Program-made: the position numbers and the translations under genes
Assembly (NCBI GenBank): GCA_017163975.1
Contig: JAFFSR010000301.1
Coordinates: 4,066,001 to 4,130,000 of the forward strand
DNA: 64,000 nucleotides
DNA from: Anastatus disparis
Lineage: Eukaryota > Arthropoda > Insecta > Hymenoptera > Eupelmidae
Direction: 5' to 3'
In this document: positions 36,033-48,285 of the stretch, piece after piece
How positions within the stretch are numbered: the stretch's first letter is position 1
How the letters are laid out: each line of letters opens with the position of its first letter
The notes under the pieces: generated by a model
Told to the model about the DNA's origin: nothing
What the model saw: only the letters and a program-made list of their open reading frames with translations
Database searches by the model: none

Positions 36033-36321
36033 ATTTTAAATTACTAATTATCAATTTAAAACTCAAAAGTAACTATTTTAAAACGGAATGTGGAAGATAA
36101 ACATGTATCGTTATATTTCTTAAATATCACGAATTAAAATATTAATTATTTGTAATTTTAAAGTATTATATATTATGTAAATAATTCTATATTTAATAAT
36201 TTTTAATTTTAGTAACAGGAAAAACCGCCTGAAAAGAGATTAATAATTACATTTTCTGCGAAATATTGCCCTTGAATCGAGTAGGTGAAATATCAGTCTT
36301 ATTACCAAAAAAAGACACTAA

Positions 36322-36985
36322 CTAGGAGAGACCCAGGCCTCCGGATCACGGATTTTGCTCAAACTTTGGGATAAGTTTCTAGATGTCAAAATATGGAGAA
36401 AACCAGAATTTTAGACCCTAACGCTCAAAATTTCCCTAGTTATAGGCAATTAGAGAAAATTACTGAAAAAGTTACTAGATTTTCAAACGCCTATAGTTCT
36501 TTAGCATTAACAACAAGAAACTTGTAATTGTTTTTAAATGAAAGCTGAGCTCAAATCCTTTCGAAATAGCACCTACAGCATATCAAAATATTATTTTTTC
36601 CCATAGCTACAGTGTTATAAAAATTGTACTACATTTTAGCATTTATTATTAATTAATGTTTTTAAAAGGAAATTTACGTCAAAATCTTATAACGCTGTAA
36701 CGTTGGGAAAAAATAATATTTTGATATTCTACAAGTACTATTTCGAAAGGATTTGAGGTCAGCTTTCATTCGAAAATGGTTTTAAGCTTCTAACTGTTAA
36801 TGCTAAAGAGCTATAAGCGTTTGGAAACCTAGTAACTTTTTCAGTAGTTTTCTTTAATTACCTATAACTAGGGAAATTTTAAGCGTTAGGGTCCAAAATT
36901 CTGGTTTTCTTCATATTTTGACACCTAGAAACTTATCTCAAAGTTTGAGCAAAATCCGTGATCCGGAGGTCTGGGCCTCTCCTAG
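36322..36985. mobile_element. PIF/Harbinger-type foldback, second member
   Basis: It begins CTAGGAGAGACCCAGGCCTC and ends with the reverse complement; TAA flanks both sides. The arms pair over nearly all of the 664 bp. The order of words (AGGAGAG.C, then TTTGGGATA, then CAAAATATG, then a TAACGCT word) follows the element at 675-1370, so both belong to one diverged family. There is no transposase. Confidence 0.8.
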
Positions 36986-37204
36986 TAAGTATCGCAAATT
37001 TATGCTCTTACTTCATAATATAATAGTACTAACATTGGTCCCCAAAATTCAAGCTATAGTACTAATTGAAATTACATCGCCACTTTTTTTTAAGTACCTT
37101 CGTACATAAATTAGATATACTTGATTTAGAACCTATTTTAACAATACTTTCCTTTCTCCGTGCAGTTGTTAGTTCTAGTAAACGTCAAATACAGTTTTCG
37201 ATTA

Positions 37205-37740
37205 TTCCATGGTTCGTGATTGGAACACGTAATTAAAAAGAATGAATTCCTATTATATTTTTTCATTGATTCTAATGCAATTTAGTAGAACAAATTCTTA
37301 ATTCATCATGATATAATTTGTATTTAAACAATTTTTATGCACATTATAACTTTAATTAATCGTTTTTATAAAAAATATAAAAATTTAATTTAGTACAAAA
37401 CTACAATATTAAAATTCATAAGTTGTGGCAATTCTTTTTTATTTTGAAATTGGCTTATTTAAGGGGATGTAATAGGGTCTATGATTTATACATAGTTACT
37501 GACATTGCAGTTTTCCAAATTTTTAATTTTTATTAAAAAATTTTCCAAAAAATCTCTATATTAGGCTTTTTATTAGTGAAAATGGAAGGCTGTAATATAG
37601 AGATTTTTTTTTTAATTTTGCATTAAGAATCAAATATTTGAAAATCTGTAATACCGGTATTTTACATTCCCTTAACATAATAATATAATATATGAAAATT
37701 CAACCGAGTGTCGTTAGAAGCGAGGTATTTTTTGCTAGTA
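37205..37740 (+). repeat. Repeat block paralogous to 43720-44030
   Basis: GGAACACGTAATTAAAAAGAATG, then ATTTAAACAATTTTTATGC and AAAATTCAACCGAGTGTCG, occur in the same order at 43721-44028. In this copy an additional 209 bp flanked by TTAA interrupts the block at 37463-37671. The other copy lacks it and serves as an empty site. Confidence 0.8.
37463..37671. mobile_element. 209-bp TTAA-flanked MITE
   Basis: Starts GGGGATGTAATAGGG and ends TTTACATTCCC, with TTAA on both sides (37459-37462 and 37672-37675). The paralogous block at about 43960 has no such insert. Internal words ATCTCTATATTAGGC and GTAATATAGAGAT form a second inverted pair. Confidence 0.75.
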
Positions 37741-37974
37741 ACTAATTAATACTGCATGATTATAATTATAACTTATAGATATTATAAAACTTCTTCTCTC
37801 AATTACATGTAAGTCTTATAATACATTACAATAATAAAAAAATAATATCTTCATTAATATTTTATTAATATGATTGCGATTACGATTAATTGATAATATT
37901 CAGCTTCCTCTCTTCATTTACTTAACTAATATAAATATAGTGATATTCATTTCTTTTACAGTAACATTCGTCTT

Positions 37975-38340
37975 GGAGTCTCATATGTCAGCTATAGTTT
38001 GTTGTTCATAAAAATTAAAAGTTTAAAGAACTCTTCAAAATTTTGATAAAAATTAATTTATACCTAAAAAAAAATTTCTGCAAATTTTCAAGTAGTTTTA
38101 TCAACTAATTTTTTTATACGTGCTCACTCGAAGTCCGCGTGTTTTGTATCTCATAGTAGTAAAAAGATAAACTTTAAGTGAGCATAAATAATAAAATCAG
38201 TCGATAAGTCTAATTAAAAATTTGCAGAGATTTTTTCCTAGGTATAAATTAATGTTTTTCAAAATATTGAAGAATTTTTTAAACTTTTGATTTTTATGAA
38301 CAACAAACTATAGCAAACTATAGCTAGCATATGAGACTCC
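37975..38340. mobile_element. 366-bp foldback, GGAGTCTCATATG ends
   Basis: The left arm (GGAGTCTCATATG, then TATAGTTTGTTGTTCAT) pairs with the right arm (ATGAACAACAAACTATA, then CATATGAGACTCC). A short extra duplication (TAGCAAACTA) is present in the right arm. No gene. Confidence 0.7.
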
Positions 38341-38969
38341 TTAAGATTTATCTTATTTACATTCATATAAATTATTTACATTTGATACGCATGAAGTTAA
38401 ATTTTTAGCAAAATGTTGACTTATTTGTTGTTCTGTGATATATAAGAGCAATTCTACAAAAAATCTTTAATTTCAGAGTCAAAATAATGAAAAAAAAAAT
38501 TTTGATAGTACGCGTGTTTTGACCATTGGAAATTGTTTTTGAGGGTCTTAGGAATAAGAAAAAATGGTAGTACATCTAAAAATTTGATAGGTATTTTATC
38601 TAAACTACTTTGAAGGTCGAAATTTTACGAAATAGCGTTTTTCGTGCGTTATAAAGTTTTCGGTACTTTAAAAACTCTTGGAAATCCTGCTCCCACTCTC
38701 AAGTTGACTTTTTATTACCTAAACTATAAAGAAAAATCATCACCCATCCATGGGAATGGATTTAAATGGCACTGTGGGTCATAAAAAGCGATTTTTAAAA
38801 ATTTTTTTCTCAAATTTAAATAATATTGGTATTTTAAAATGCAAAAAATTATTTCTGCCATTGAAACGATTTTTCCTGTATATTATCGTGTTAGAAGTAC
38901 GAAAATCTATTATTTTTAGTATCTTAATTTTTCAAATTAATAGAAAAACATCAACTTATAACAAATAAT

Positions 38970-39584
38970 TTATTCTTCATAAATATTACAATTTTTTGTC
39001 ATTTTTGATATAATTTTATACATATTTTTATCAATTTTGTACATTTCTGTTACTGTATTGTTCCTCGCAGTTGAAGGCGTATCGATAACGTGCAATATTT
39101 GCGTTTTAAATAAAATCTGAATATCCGCAAATTTTGGCCCGTAAAATAAATTCTTTTTTCTTGCCAAAAATTTTACTTTTAATTTATTATTTAATATTTC
39201 AGTAATGACACCAGGATACCATTGTTTTTCATAAATAACAACCACCCAAACACTAACTGTAGCTGATTCAATGGCGTGTAACCGAATTCCATCTTCATTT
39301 ACATCTTTTACTTCTAAAGATAATTGTTCATTAGGTTTATTATAATTTGACGAATTCAAATCATAATGACTACAAGTTACTTGTTTCAAACAGACTGTAC
39401 ACGATGCACAGCGAAAAAATAACTCGTCTTGTCTATAATTCGTCCAAATTATCTGATGAACTTCTTTCGTGTCTCGAATAGGTTTTAAATTATTAGGGAT
39501 TAAATCTTTAATCCTATCAATTTCATCTTCTGAAATTACATAGCTTTTGGTCTTCAAACTCGCAGATTTTACCACGCAATTCAT
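38970..39584 (-). pseudogene. Transposase C-terminal part with Tudor/SH3-like tail
   Basis: The 204-codon frame contains a Cys cluster (CASCTVCLKQVTCSHYD). It ends in a segment, VSVWVVVIYEKQWYPGVITE and KVKFLARKKN, typical of the C-terminal domain in the same transposase family and reminiscent of Tudor/SH3-like folds. It lies in a different frame from the catalytic part, a few bases downstream, so the three segments were one protein of more than 650 residues. Confidence 0.6.
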
Positions 39585-39595
39585 GTCTTCCTCGA

Positions 39596-40315
39596 TTACA
39601 AATTTCTTTTTAGTTGAAAATAATTACAATAATAATTAAAAAGAAAAAAATTTGATTTATTTTTGTATTGCCCAGATGAACCATGGCTTTGGAAATAAAT
39701 GGATCGAACGTGTGGAAAACTCTGTTTGATTTGTGAAAAAATCGGCTTAAGGTGTGCCCAAACTGCTGCAGCATCGTGGCTTAGGCAGTCAGAAAAAGTT
39801 ACAAAAGATTCAAAATGTAGTTGATTTCTTTCATTTTTATAATAAAAACCACCTGTTTGCAAAGAAATTTGTTTTCTTGACGCACCAAAATGAAAGCTCT
39901 GAATTTCGGTGGCATATTTGCACATATCATTTTGCGAAAAGTCAATAATTAATAAAATTTCATTATAATTTAGAGTATCTTTTATATTTTGTAAGGCCTG
40001 AAATTGATTTGACATAATAAAAGCGTGTTTTGTGAATTTTGGAAGCATTTCATTGAAATTTTGAGCTAATACTGTGGTAGTACGGAATATTTTTTTGCGA
40101 GATGTTATATTAACATTAAAACTCATATTTTTCGCTCCCAAGCGATTATCTTTTTCGGTTATCCATGCATGATAAAATGTGCGAGTATGAGGTGAAAAAT
40201 CTGTAAAAAAATTTCTATCGCAACATTGAGAGCATTCTCTGTACATACAAGTTTTATTATTAATGTCACATGCTAAATTTTTCAAAAATGATGACACATT
40301 TTTTTCTTTAATCAT
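39596..40315 (-). pseudogene. Transposase catalytic part
   Basis: Begins shortly before CMYRECSQC, a zinc-type Cys motif. LLIIDFSQNDM matches the first catalytic segment usually written as a hydrophobic stretch followed by DFxENY; the aspartate is kept. The later segment IYFQSHGSSGQYKN corresponds to the usual SDGxxxQYKN, and the catalytic aspartate is replaced by histidine. I know the family from many insect and cnidarian genomes as uncharacterised transposase-like proteins. The last residues run into a frameshift before the next segment. Confidence 0.65.
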
Positions 40316-40329
40316 TTTATTATTACATA

Positions 40330-41095
40330 AACTTTAAAAAATTGAACTGGAATTGGTATGTGTTTTACATAAACAAGTATCTCTATTTGAAAATTTTTTT
40401 TATAGCACATAAAAAGGTTTCAGTTTATAAAAGTAGGCTCTAGAAATTTTAACATCGGATATTTTTACAAATTTTTTGTACAAATCATTTATTGTAGCCG
40501 TCAAGTAACGTTTTCGAACTTTTATTTTATTATTACAAATATAGTCTCGAATTCCTGGAGCAGGAACTGAATTTTCATCATTATTGAAAAAATTTTTTAC
40601 TTTTAGTTTGATTTTTTGCCGATTGATAGAAGCCGGAGTATTTATGATTTTATATGAAGATAAAGAAAATTTTTCTTTATAGTGATACGTATTAATAATT
40701 TTGTTCTTTCCTCCTGAACCAATTGGAAATGCAAGTGAATTAAAAAAATCATCTGTCAAGAATTTTGATATAATCGCTTTTTCGACACCGAGTGTATTAT
40801 TATAACTTTTTTGTAATGTTTCAATCGATTCGTTGAATTTTTTTAATCGTGTTTTTAATTGAAAATTTTCTTTTTTTAGAGATAAATTTTGAAATCTTTT
40901 TTTGTGAAGTAATTTTTTGTTTTTTAATATAACTTTCTTCATACCTTGTAACTCTGATTCAAGTGTTTTTATTTTTTTTCTTAATTTGAATTCAATAGCT
41001 CGAGAGAGTTGAGTTTTCACACATGATGCTTCTTTCTGAACGTTGCTAATGTCAAAAGCAAAATCATCATTTGAACATTGATCATTGCAGAGCAA
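40330..41095 (-). pseudogene. Transposase N-terminal part
   Basis: The open frame has a Lys/Leu-rich coiled-coil region (around residues 35-95) and a basic region near 130-200 with a probable DNA-binding role (inference). It ends in a stop near 40400. Translation of the next bases in another frame gives RDTCLCKTH, a short Cys/His motif that in this transposase family precedes the CMYRECxxC motif found in the next segment, so a frameshift lies near 40390. An in-frame stop follows about eight residues later. Confidence 0.6.
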
Positions 41096-41701
41096 ATGGT
41101 TGTCATTAACATTTTCCGAAAAATCTGTTTTGCTGTTTGAAAAGGAAAAACTACACCATAATAATACTTAAAAGTCAATTAATGAAATCCATTATTTCCA
41201 TTTAATTGCCTTGTTTCATGGGCTGGTAATAATGGATTTTCGTACTTTTTAATATGACAACACGAAAAAAAGATCGTTTCAATAGAAGAAATAATTTTTT
41301 GCATTTTAAAATAGCAAAATTAGAGATAAATTTGAAAAAAAATGAAAAAAATTGTTTATTATGACTTGCGATAGCGTTTAAATCCATTCCCATGGATAGG
41401 TGATGATTTTTCTTTATAGTTTAGGTAATAAAAAGTCAACTTGAGAGTGGGAGCAAGATTTCCAAGAGTTTTTAAAGTACCAAAAACTTTATAACGTACA
41501 AAAAACGCTATTTCGTAAAATTTCGACCTTCAAAGTAGTTTAGATAAAATACCTATCAAATTTTCAGATGTACTACCAATTTTTCTTATTCCTAAAACCC
41601 TAAAAAACAATTTCCAATGGTCAAAACACGCGTACTATCAAAATTTTTTTTTTCATCATTTTGACTCTGAAATTAAAGATTTTTTGTAGAATTGCTCATA
41701 A

Positions 41702-42055
41702 GTATACTTTCGCGCAAAAAATTACTATTCCAATAAATTTATTGTTGATTACCAGAGGCAACAAATTCATTGTTGAACGAGATGAATTATTATTTTTAAC
41801 ACAGTCATATTATTTTTTATTTATTAGAAATGAGAAACAAAAATCCATTTTTTAATAAACGCTATAGCTTTTACATAGAAAAATATGGTCACGATATTGA
41901 TTAACAACAATCGAACCTAGCAAAGTCTATACTCAAGAAACTACATAATTATTAACGGCACAATTTAAAAACTTTTATAATATATTGTTAAAATTAGCTT
42001 GACTGCAGTTCCAAAGGATAAATAAAAAAAAATACTACTATTATATTAAAGTGCA
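41702..42055. other. AT-rich spacer
   Basis: No supportable feature. Confidence 0.5.
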
Positions 42056-42882
42056 GAATTGGGACTTTTTTCTTACATGAATATCATTTGCATTATTGTC
42101 ACATACATACATACACACGCGCACCTTTAACATACACATACACATATACACATACACATACTCACATACACGAATATACACGTATCCATACACATACACT
42201 TACTCATATACACATCCACACATACACAATATCCGTCATTTCATCTCCGTCTCTCTGTCTCTATATTTCCTGCGCGCCTCTCTGTCTCTGTCTCTCCTTT
42301 TTCTATCGCTGTCCTTATGTCTATGCCTCTCCGCCTCTGCTTCTCTGTCTCTGCCTCTCCGTCTCTGTCTCTCCATCTACGTCCCGCCATCTATATCTCC
42401 CCGTCTCCATCATTCTTTCCCGTCTCACCATCTCTGTCTCTAAGTCTCCGTCTCGTCATCTATGTCTTTCGATCTCCATCTTTCCTTCTCGGCTCACCGT
42501 CTCTGTCTCTCCGTCGCTGTCTCTCCGTCTCCGTGTCTCCATCGCCATCTCTCCGTCTTTTCGTTTTTATAACTTCTACTTCGTCCCTCCGTCTCCATCT
42601 CTACGTCGCCGTCTCTCCATCTCTGTCCCTGTCTCTCCGTCTCTTCTCTTCATCTCCGTTTTTTCCACTACGTCCCTCTGTCTTCGTTTCTTTCTCCTCG
42701 TCTCTCCGTCTCCGTCACTCCATCTCCTGAGCTCCGTCTCCGTCTTTCCGTCTCTGTCTCCGTCTCTCCGTCTTCATTTTTCCGTCTTCGTTTCCGTCTC
42801 TTTATCTCCGACTCTCTGTCTCTATCTCTTCGTCACCGTCTCTTCATCTCTGTCTATCCGTCTCCGTTATTACTTTATTATA
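42056..42882 (+). repeat. CACATA then CTCCGTCT polypyrimidine array, copy 1
   Basis: Starts with GGGACTTTTTTCTTACATG and AATATCATTTGCATTATTGTC, continues as CATACA-type repeats to about 42240 and then as several hundred bases of CTCCGTCTCT-type DNA. All long frames here are low-complexity Ser/Leu/Arg or Thr/His/Tyr runs. A direct partial copy follows at 42911 and an inverted copy lies at 50335-51745. Confidence 0.85.
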
Positions 42883-42910
42883 TAACTTATATTATATTAC
42901 TACCATTATA

Positions 42911-43049
42911 TTAATGTGAAGAATTGAGCCTTTTTTCCCTGGGAATATCGTTTGCATGATTGTCATATATATATACGCACACACATGCACCTATGTATAT
43001 ACACACATACACTCACACACATTCATATACACACATACACATATCTGTA

Positions 43050-43105
<56 letters not shown>

Positions 43106-43145
43106 CCATGTACATTTTTACATATACATTTCACATAAACACATA

Positions 43146-43197
<52 letters not shown>

Positions 43198-43725
43198 CCA
43201 TGTACATTTTTACATATACATTTCACATAAACACATACACTCACACACATAAACACACACACATACACATACACACATGCAGTTACACATATGCACATAC
43301 ATATACAGAACAATTGCCTCTCCATCTCCATCTTTTTGTCTCCGTCTCTCCATCTCCGTCACTCAATCTCTCTGTCTTTGTTTTTCTCTCAATCTCTTCG
43401 TTTTCATCTCTCCGTCTCTCTATCTCCGTCCCTATGTCTATGTTTCTCCACCTCTGCCTCTTCGTCTCTGTTTTTCCGTCTCTGTCCCTCCATCTATGTC
43501 TCTCTGCCTCCGTTCCTACCACTCTTTTTTTCGTCTATGTTTCTCTGTCTCTGTCTCTCTATTTCCATCTCTTCGTTCCTCTGTCTATGTCTCTTCGTCT
43601 CCGTCTCTCCGTTTTCATCTTTCTGTCTATGTCTCTCTGTCTTCTTCTCTCTGTCTATGTGTCTTCGTCTCTACTTCTTCGTTCCTACATCTCCGATTTT
43701 TTATCTTCGTCCCTCTGTTTGGAAC
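42911..43725 (+). repeat. CACATA and CTCCGTCT array, copy 2
   Basis: Begins GAATTGAGCCTTTTTTCC and AATATCGTTTGCATGATTGTC, the same head as copy 1. Two TA runs (43050-43101 and 43151-43194) are each followed by the same 60-bp stretch (TTCCCATGTACATTTTTACA..). The pyrimidine array occupies about 43310-43720. Confidence 0.85.
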
Positions 43726-44030
43726 ACATGATTAAAAAGAATGAATTCCTATCATATTTTTCCATTAATTTGAATAAAATTAAGTAAAACAAATTTTTAA
43801 TTTATCATGATCATATGATTTGTATTTAAACAATTTTTATGCATATTGGAACTTTAATTTATCCTTTTTTGAAATATATAAAAACTAAATTTCAAACAGA
43901 ACTGCAATATAATAACTTATAAATTAAGGCAATTTTTTTGACTTTAAAATTGGCTAATTTATACATACTAACATAATATATGAAAATTTGACCAAGCGAC
44001 GTTAGGAGCGAGGTAAATTAAGCACGTATA
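43721..44030 (+). repeat. Repeat block paralogous to 37205-37740 (empty site)
   Basis: Same word order as 37205-37740 and ending in the module GAAAATTTGACCAAGCGACGTTAGG. It lacks the TTAA-flanked 209-bp insertion. Confidence 0.8.
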
Positions 44031-44464
44031 AATTAAAATCAAAAAGAAATTTCAGCGAAGAAAAGATTTGCCAGACTTTTTATCATTAATTGATTCTATA
44101 AATAATAAATTTTATGAAAAATGGTTTTTAGAAGAATTGTTTACATAAGAACAAAAAAATGAACAAAACAAAATGAATAAACTAACGAAAAAACTTAAGG
44201 TAAAAACTTCAAATGAACAATGTTCAATGATTAACATTCAACTTTGTTTTTATGATGTTTGTGTTTTTTTATGTTTATGTATTTAATAAGGGGTAATTTA
44301 TTAAAATTCTAAGAATAATTATCAATCAGAATTTTTAATTATCTATATAAATAACATTTAAAATTTTTATTTCAGGATTTTTCATAGTTTTTCAGAAGTA
44401 TTTGAAATTCTTATATTAAATAATTTCAATTCAGAAGTACACATGAATTTATTATTTTCATAGA

Positions 44465-45003
44465 ATGAATTTAACCAAAGAAGAAAAATTAATTATCATA
44501 GGTGAAAATGGATATGCTGGGCATTTGAGTATGTTAAATGATAAACACATTAGAAAATTCAATCAAATTTCGAAAAATCATACAAATTATTCAATGCAAC
44601 CAACAATATTTTTACAAAGTTCCGAAAATATTAATTTAGTTCCATTAAATCAAGATTACATACAAATACTTTTCTCCAGAAATCGGCATTTTGGTCACTG
44701 GATTTGTATCTATTATTCACAAAATGTAATTCATGTTTATGATAGTTTAAATAGTAATGAATTAAATAATGAACGAAAAATTTATATCAATAAACTATTT
44801 CTAATTTGTGAAAACTTACAAATATGTTTTGAAAAACTTCAGTTTCAGATTAATCCTTTTAATTATGGCATTTTTCGATAACGTTTGCAACAGCAATCGT
44901 TAATAATTTGTGTCCTTGCGGAATAGAATTTGACATCGAAAAAATGCGTGAACATTTGATAACTACCCACATAGCATGGAAGCTTCCAGGAAGCTTCCAT
45001 GCT
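44465..45003 (+). pseudogene. Ulp1-like (C48) cysteine protease pseudogene
   Basis: The 138-codon frame contains GHW followed after about 15 residues by HVYDSLNS, the His and Asp sites of Ulp1/SENP-type proteases, and later a Q..N.. segment. The catalytic Cys site (usually DCG) reads NYG. A frameshift follows at about 44880, after which FATAIVNNLCPCGIEF and IEKMREHLI continue the family's C-terminal part in the next frame. Such proteases accompany several eukaryotic DNA transposons; here it stands about 0.6 kb before Helitron coding sequence in the same orientation. A hairpin at 44966-45010 cuts its end. Confidence 0.65.
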
Positions 45004-45010
45004 ATACGGG
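44966..45010. mobile_element. 45-bp TA-flanked hairpin
   Basis: TAGCATGGAAGCTTCC, a single A, then the perfect reverse complement; pairing continues with two mismatches out to CCC..GGG, with TA on both outer sides. It may be a minimal Tc1/mariner-type MITE. It lies within the protease remnant. Confidence 0.6.
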
Positions 45011-45089
45011 TATGTTTGAAACAAATCCAATGGTCATGTTTCAAAACAGTAATAAAAGAAAATATAAAAAAACTAAAGAAAAAATTCTA

Positions 45090-46277
45090 GAAAATAATTG
45101 TAAAAATTAAATACAATAACATTGAAGAACTTGCAAATGATATTGAACAAGAACAAATTCTGATATTTAAAAATAAATTTTATGATAAAAATTTATTAAA
45201 ATAAACAAAAGTATAGCTTAAAAAATTGAAGACATTAATGTAATTACGAAACTTGAAAATAATTTCAAGAGGGATGAAAATTTTAAAAAATTATAAAAGT
45301 TGCAATTAGAAAATAAAAATTTTTAATATATTGCGACAAAAAAGTCAAATTTCTAACCAAAATGAATTTGGAAAAAACAATTAAGAATCCTCAATCAAAA
45401 ATAAGATTTTAACATATCAACAAAATCACAACTATGATAGATGCATTCATGACAAATCGTATTATAAATATAATAAAAATAAAGTTTTAGAAAATAGAAA
45501 ACAATATTAATTGAAAAATAAACTAAAAATATTAAAACGCTTAATGAATCTTATGGAAAAAAATTTAAAATAAAAATGATAATTTAATTACTTTAGTGAA
45601 AAATAAGAATTATTATGAAAAAAACAAAGATAAATTCAAAATAAAAGAAAATCAAAATTATATAAATTATTGCCAAATAGCTAAAGATACATTGACCAAT
45701 ACAAATGAAAATTATATCATGGAAAATAGTATTGGTGATTTGAATTTCATTTGTGATTTTTGCGGTGCTGGACATTTTGCATTCGAAATGTCAAGCAATA
45801 AGAAATTTACATCATGTTGTAAACGAGGAAATATAACATTAGAAGAAGACCCAGAATATTCTGAAGAGATTAAGAAATTACTTACGGAAAATACTATAAT
45901 AAGTAATAATTTAAAAAAATGCATAAGATCATATAATAACGCCTTAGCATTTGCTAGTTTTGGTGCAGCATTTGATAAATTATTTAATAAAGGTCTTCAA
46001 GTTATACGTATTTGTGGACAAATATATTATAATACATATGCATTACATGCAAATAAAAATAACTCAAGAAAGTATGGACAATTATACATATTTGATAACG
46101 AAGAAGCAAATGAATGCCGCATAGAAAACGATCTGAATTGGTTTATTGAATCATCGAATACATTAGATTCTATAATTAGGAGAAATAATCCTTATGCAGC
46201 AGCTTATAAAATAATGCACGAAGTAGAAATTGAAGAAAATAATCGTTTTATTAAAAATGGAACTATACCTAGGGATG
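45090..46277 (+). pseudogene. Helitron protein, N-terminal region
   Basis: From 45090 to 45590 only stop-broken Lys/Asn-rich coding remnants are visible. The open segment 45596-46309 has the Helitron N-terminal cysteine motif CDFCGAGHFAFE with CCKRGNITL, followed by NALAFASFGAAFD and YNTYALHANKNN, where this family usually has an (R)IYH-type segment before the replication domain. The frame is then interrupted by the TTAA-flanked element at 46282. Confidence 0.75.
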
Positions 46278-46281
46278 TTAA

Positions 46282-46420
46282 CCTTAAGAGGACCGGAAAA
46301 CCACTATAGTGGCGTGACCCCTGATCGACCTTTACCCCAAAGTCAATTAGTGATATCAGATACCTTTTTGGACCACTTTCTTAGAGCGATCACAAATCTC
46401 AAATACCGGTCCTCTAAAGG
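46282..46420. mobile_element. 139-bp TTAA-flanked MITE in Helitron
   Basis: CCTTAAGAGGACCGG and CCGGTCCTCTAAAGG are inverted ends, bordered by TTAA at 46278-46281 and 46421-46424. It splits the Helitron frame. Confidence 0.8.
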
Positions 46421-46424
46421 TTAA

Positions 46425-48281
46425 AATGTTTATAAATGATAACTTTGATAAGCATCGATATAATGAAGCTTAATGTAATGGAGTAGCAGTAGTTTTTGTA
46501 GGAAATGAATTACCTATTGAAAGAGACATATGTGTTTATTCGAAAGCAGAAAAATCAATAACAATCGTGTATATAAGTAAACACGTAGATCTTATGATTA
46601 TATATCCACTTATATTTATGGGTTCAAATGAAAAATTCAAGATTATATTCTATTAAAAAAATCAAGATTCTTTAAGAACAGAACTTTATCAAGGCATAAT
46701 GGATTTCTTAAAAAATAGCAAAAACGAAATCAATGATAGTTTAAAAATGGCAAAAATGTTTTATATTACCATCAACTTTTACAGGAAGTCCGCGTTCTTT
46801 ACATCAAAATTTTCTTGATTCCATGACAGATCATTACAAAGGATTGAAAAACCAGATTTTTTCATTACTTTGACATGTAATCCGAAATGTGAAGAAATCA
46901 CAAATAATATAGGACAAAGTGAAGAAGTAATAGATAAACCAGATATTGTTTTTGAAGTATTATCAAAAATTAAAAATATTAATACAGCAAATTACTAAAA
47001 AACATATTTTGGGAAAATGCATTGCATATTCTTACGTAGTACAATTTCAAAAGAGAGGATTACCGTATGCACATGTGCTACTATTTTTAAGTAAAGATGA
47101 TAAAATTTACAATAGTGATGACGTTGATAAATTTACAGTAGCTGCAATTCCAAATAAAAATGAGAATCCTAGATTGTATGACATAGTTAAACAATTTATG
47201 ATCCATGGCCCTTGTGGAGATCATCATAAAAACTCACCTTATATGGATAAAGAATCAGGAAAGTGTACGAAAAATATTTCAAAACAATTTAATGAAATTA
47301 CAATAATGACAAATGATTATCTTATTTATCGACAAAGAAATCATAAAAATAAGATATTATACACAGAAAACAAGTGAATAGTCGATAGATTGGTTGTTCC
47401 TTATAACCCGTATTTATTATTAAAGTTAAATTGTCATATTAATATTAAATTTTGTTCAACAATAGAAGCTATAAAATACTTATTTCAATATGGCTTTAAA
47501 GGACATGATTGTGCATTTATAGAAATGAAAGCGAGTAAAATAAATACTGGAAGTAATTCTAATGATGAAACGGATGAAACGAATGATTTGGATATGTTTT
47601 ATGATGAAATTGAACAATACATAAACACAAAATATGTTTGCCTGCCAGAAGCTATGTATCGCATATTGGAATATAGTATTAGTGAACTCTCACATGCAAT
47701 TTATAGATAAGCTGTTCATAATGAAAATAAACAATATGTGTATTTTCAAGAAGGATCCGAACACGAAATTGGTAAGAAAAATGTAAATACAACACTAACA
47801 GCGTGGTTTGAACTTAATAAAAGTGACTTAGAGACACATAATTACTTTTATTCTGATATACCGCAACATTATGTTTTTAATCATATACATTAAAGATAGA
47901 TGAAAAGAATAAAAACTATTAAACCCATTCTAACCAGAATGTACTTAGATAATCCAAAACAGAAAGATTCTTTTTAAAATTACTTTTGCTTTACGTTAAA
48001 GCTGCAACATCTTTTCAAAGCTTGAAAACTTCCGATAGAATTACATACCCAACATTCTTTAAGGCAGCAAAAGCAAGAAATTTAGTTGAAATAGATGATG
48101 AATGGGATAAATGATTGGGAGAATCATGTAAATCTCGATTTCCAAGAGCTCTTTGTCACTTATTTAAATACATTTGTACATTTCACAATCCAATTCATGC
48201 TCGAGAATTATATGAAAAACATAAAATCTATTTTTATCATATTACCAAAAACGAATCAACAAAGAGGGTGAAGAATATGCA
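46425..48281 (+). pseudogene. Helitron replication (HUH) domain
   Basis: Order seen: a stop-broken stretch, then KPDFFITLTCNPKCEE (first Rep motif) near 46850, then FQKRGLPYAHVLLF near 47050, where the usual HUH motif HAH has become YAH. Next come MIHGPCG, CTKNISKQF and the segment 47390-47710 (YNPYLLLKLNCHIN, YLFQYGFKGHD). Downstream coding to 48281 (LTAWFELN, DIPQHYVF) contains several stops and frame changes. The loss of the first histidine and the stops mean no nickase activity. The domain would have nicked and joined the transposon strand. Confidence 0.8.
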
Positions 48282-48285
48282 TTAA

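Larger units (their letters stand above)
38446..41697 (-). mobile_element. 3.25-kb DNA transposon with long inverted ends
   Basis: GAGCAATTCTAC and the reverse complement form the termini, with ATAA as a 4-bp duplication at 38442-38445 and 41698-41701. Pairing of the ends extends for roughly 350 bp (for example ACGCGTGTTTTGACCATTGG and CATCCATGGGAATGG words). The minus strand between the ends codes for a broken transposase. A 4-bp duplication fits Sola-type elements, but assignment needs comparison. This is one of the few elements here that retains most of its own transposase. Confidence 0.8.

Noticed and set aside
42088..43787. Long overlapping open frames rich in Ser, Leu, Arg, Thr and Tyr on the plus strand.
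   Set aside because: They are produced by CTCCGTCT and CACATA repeats that stay open in several frames at once. There is no domain and no start context.
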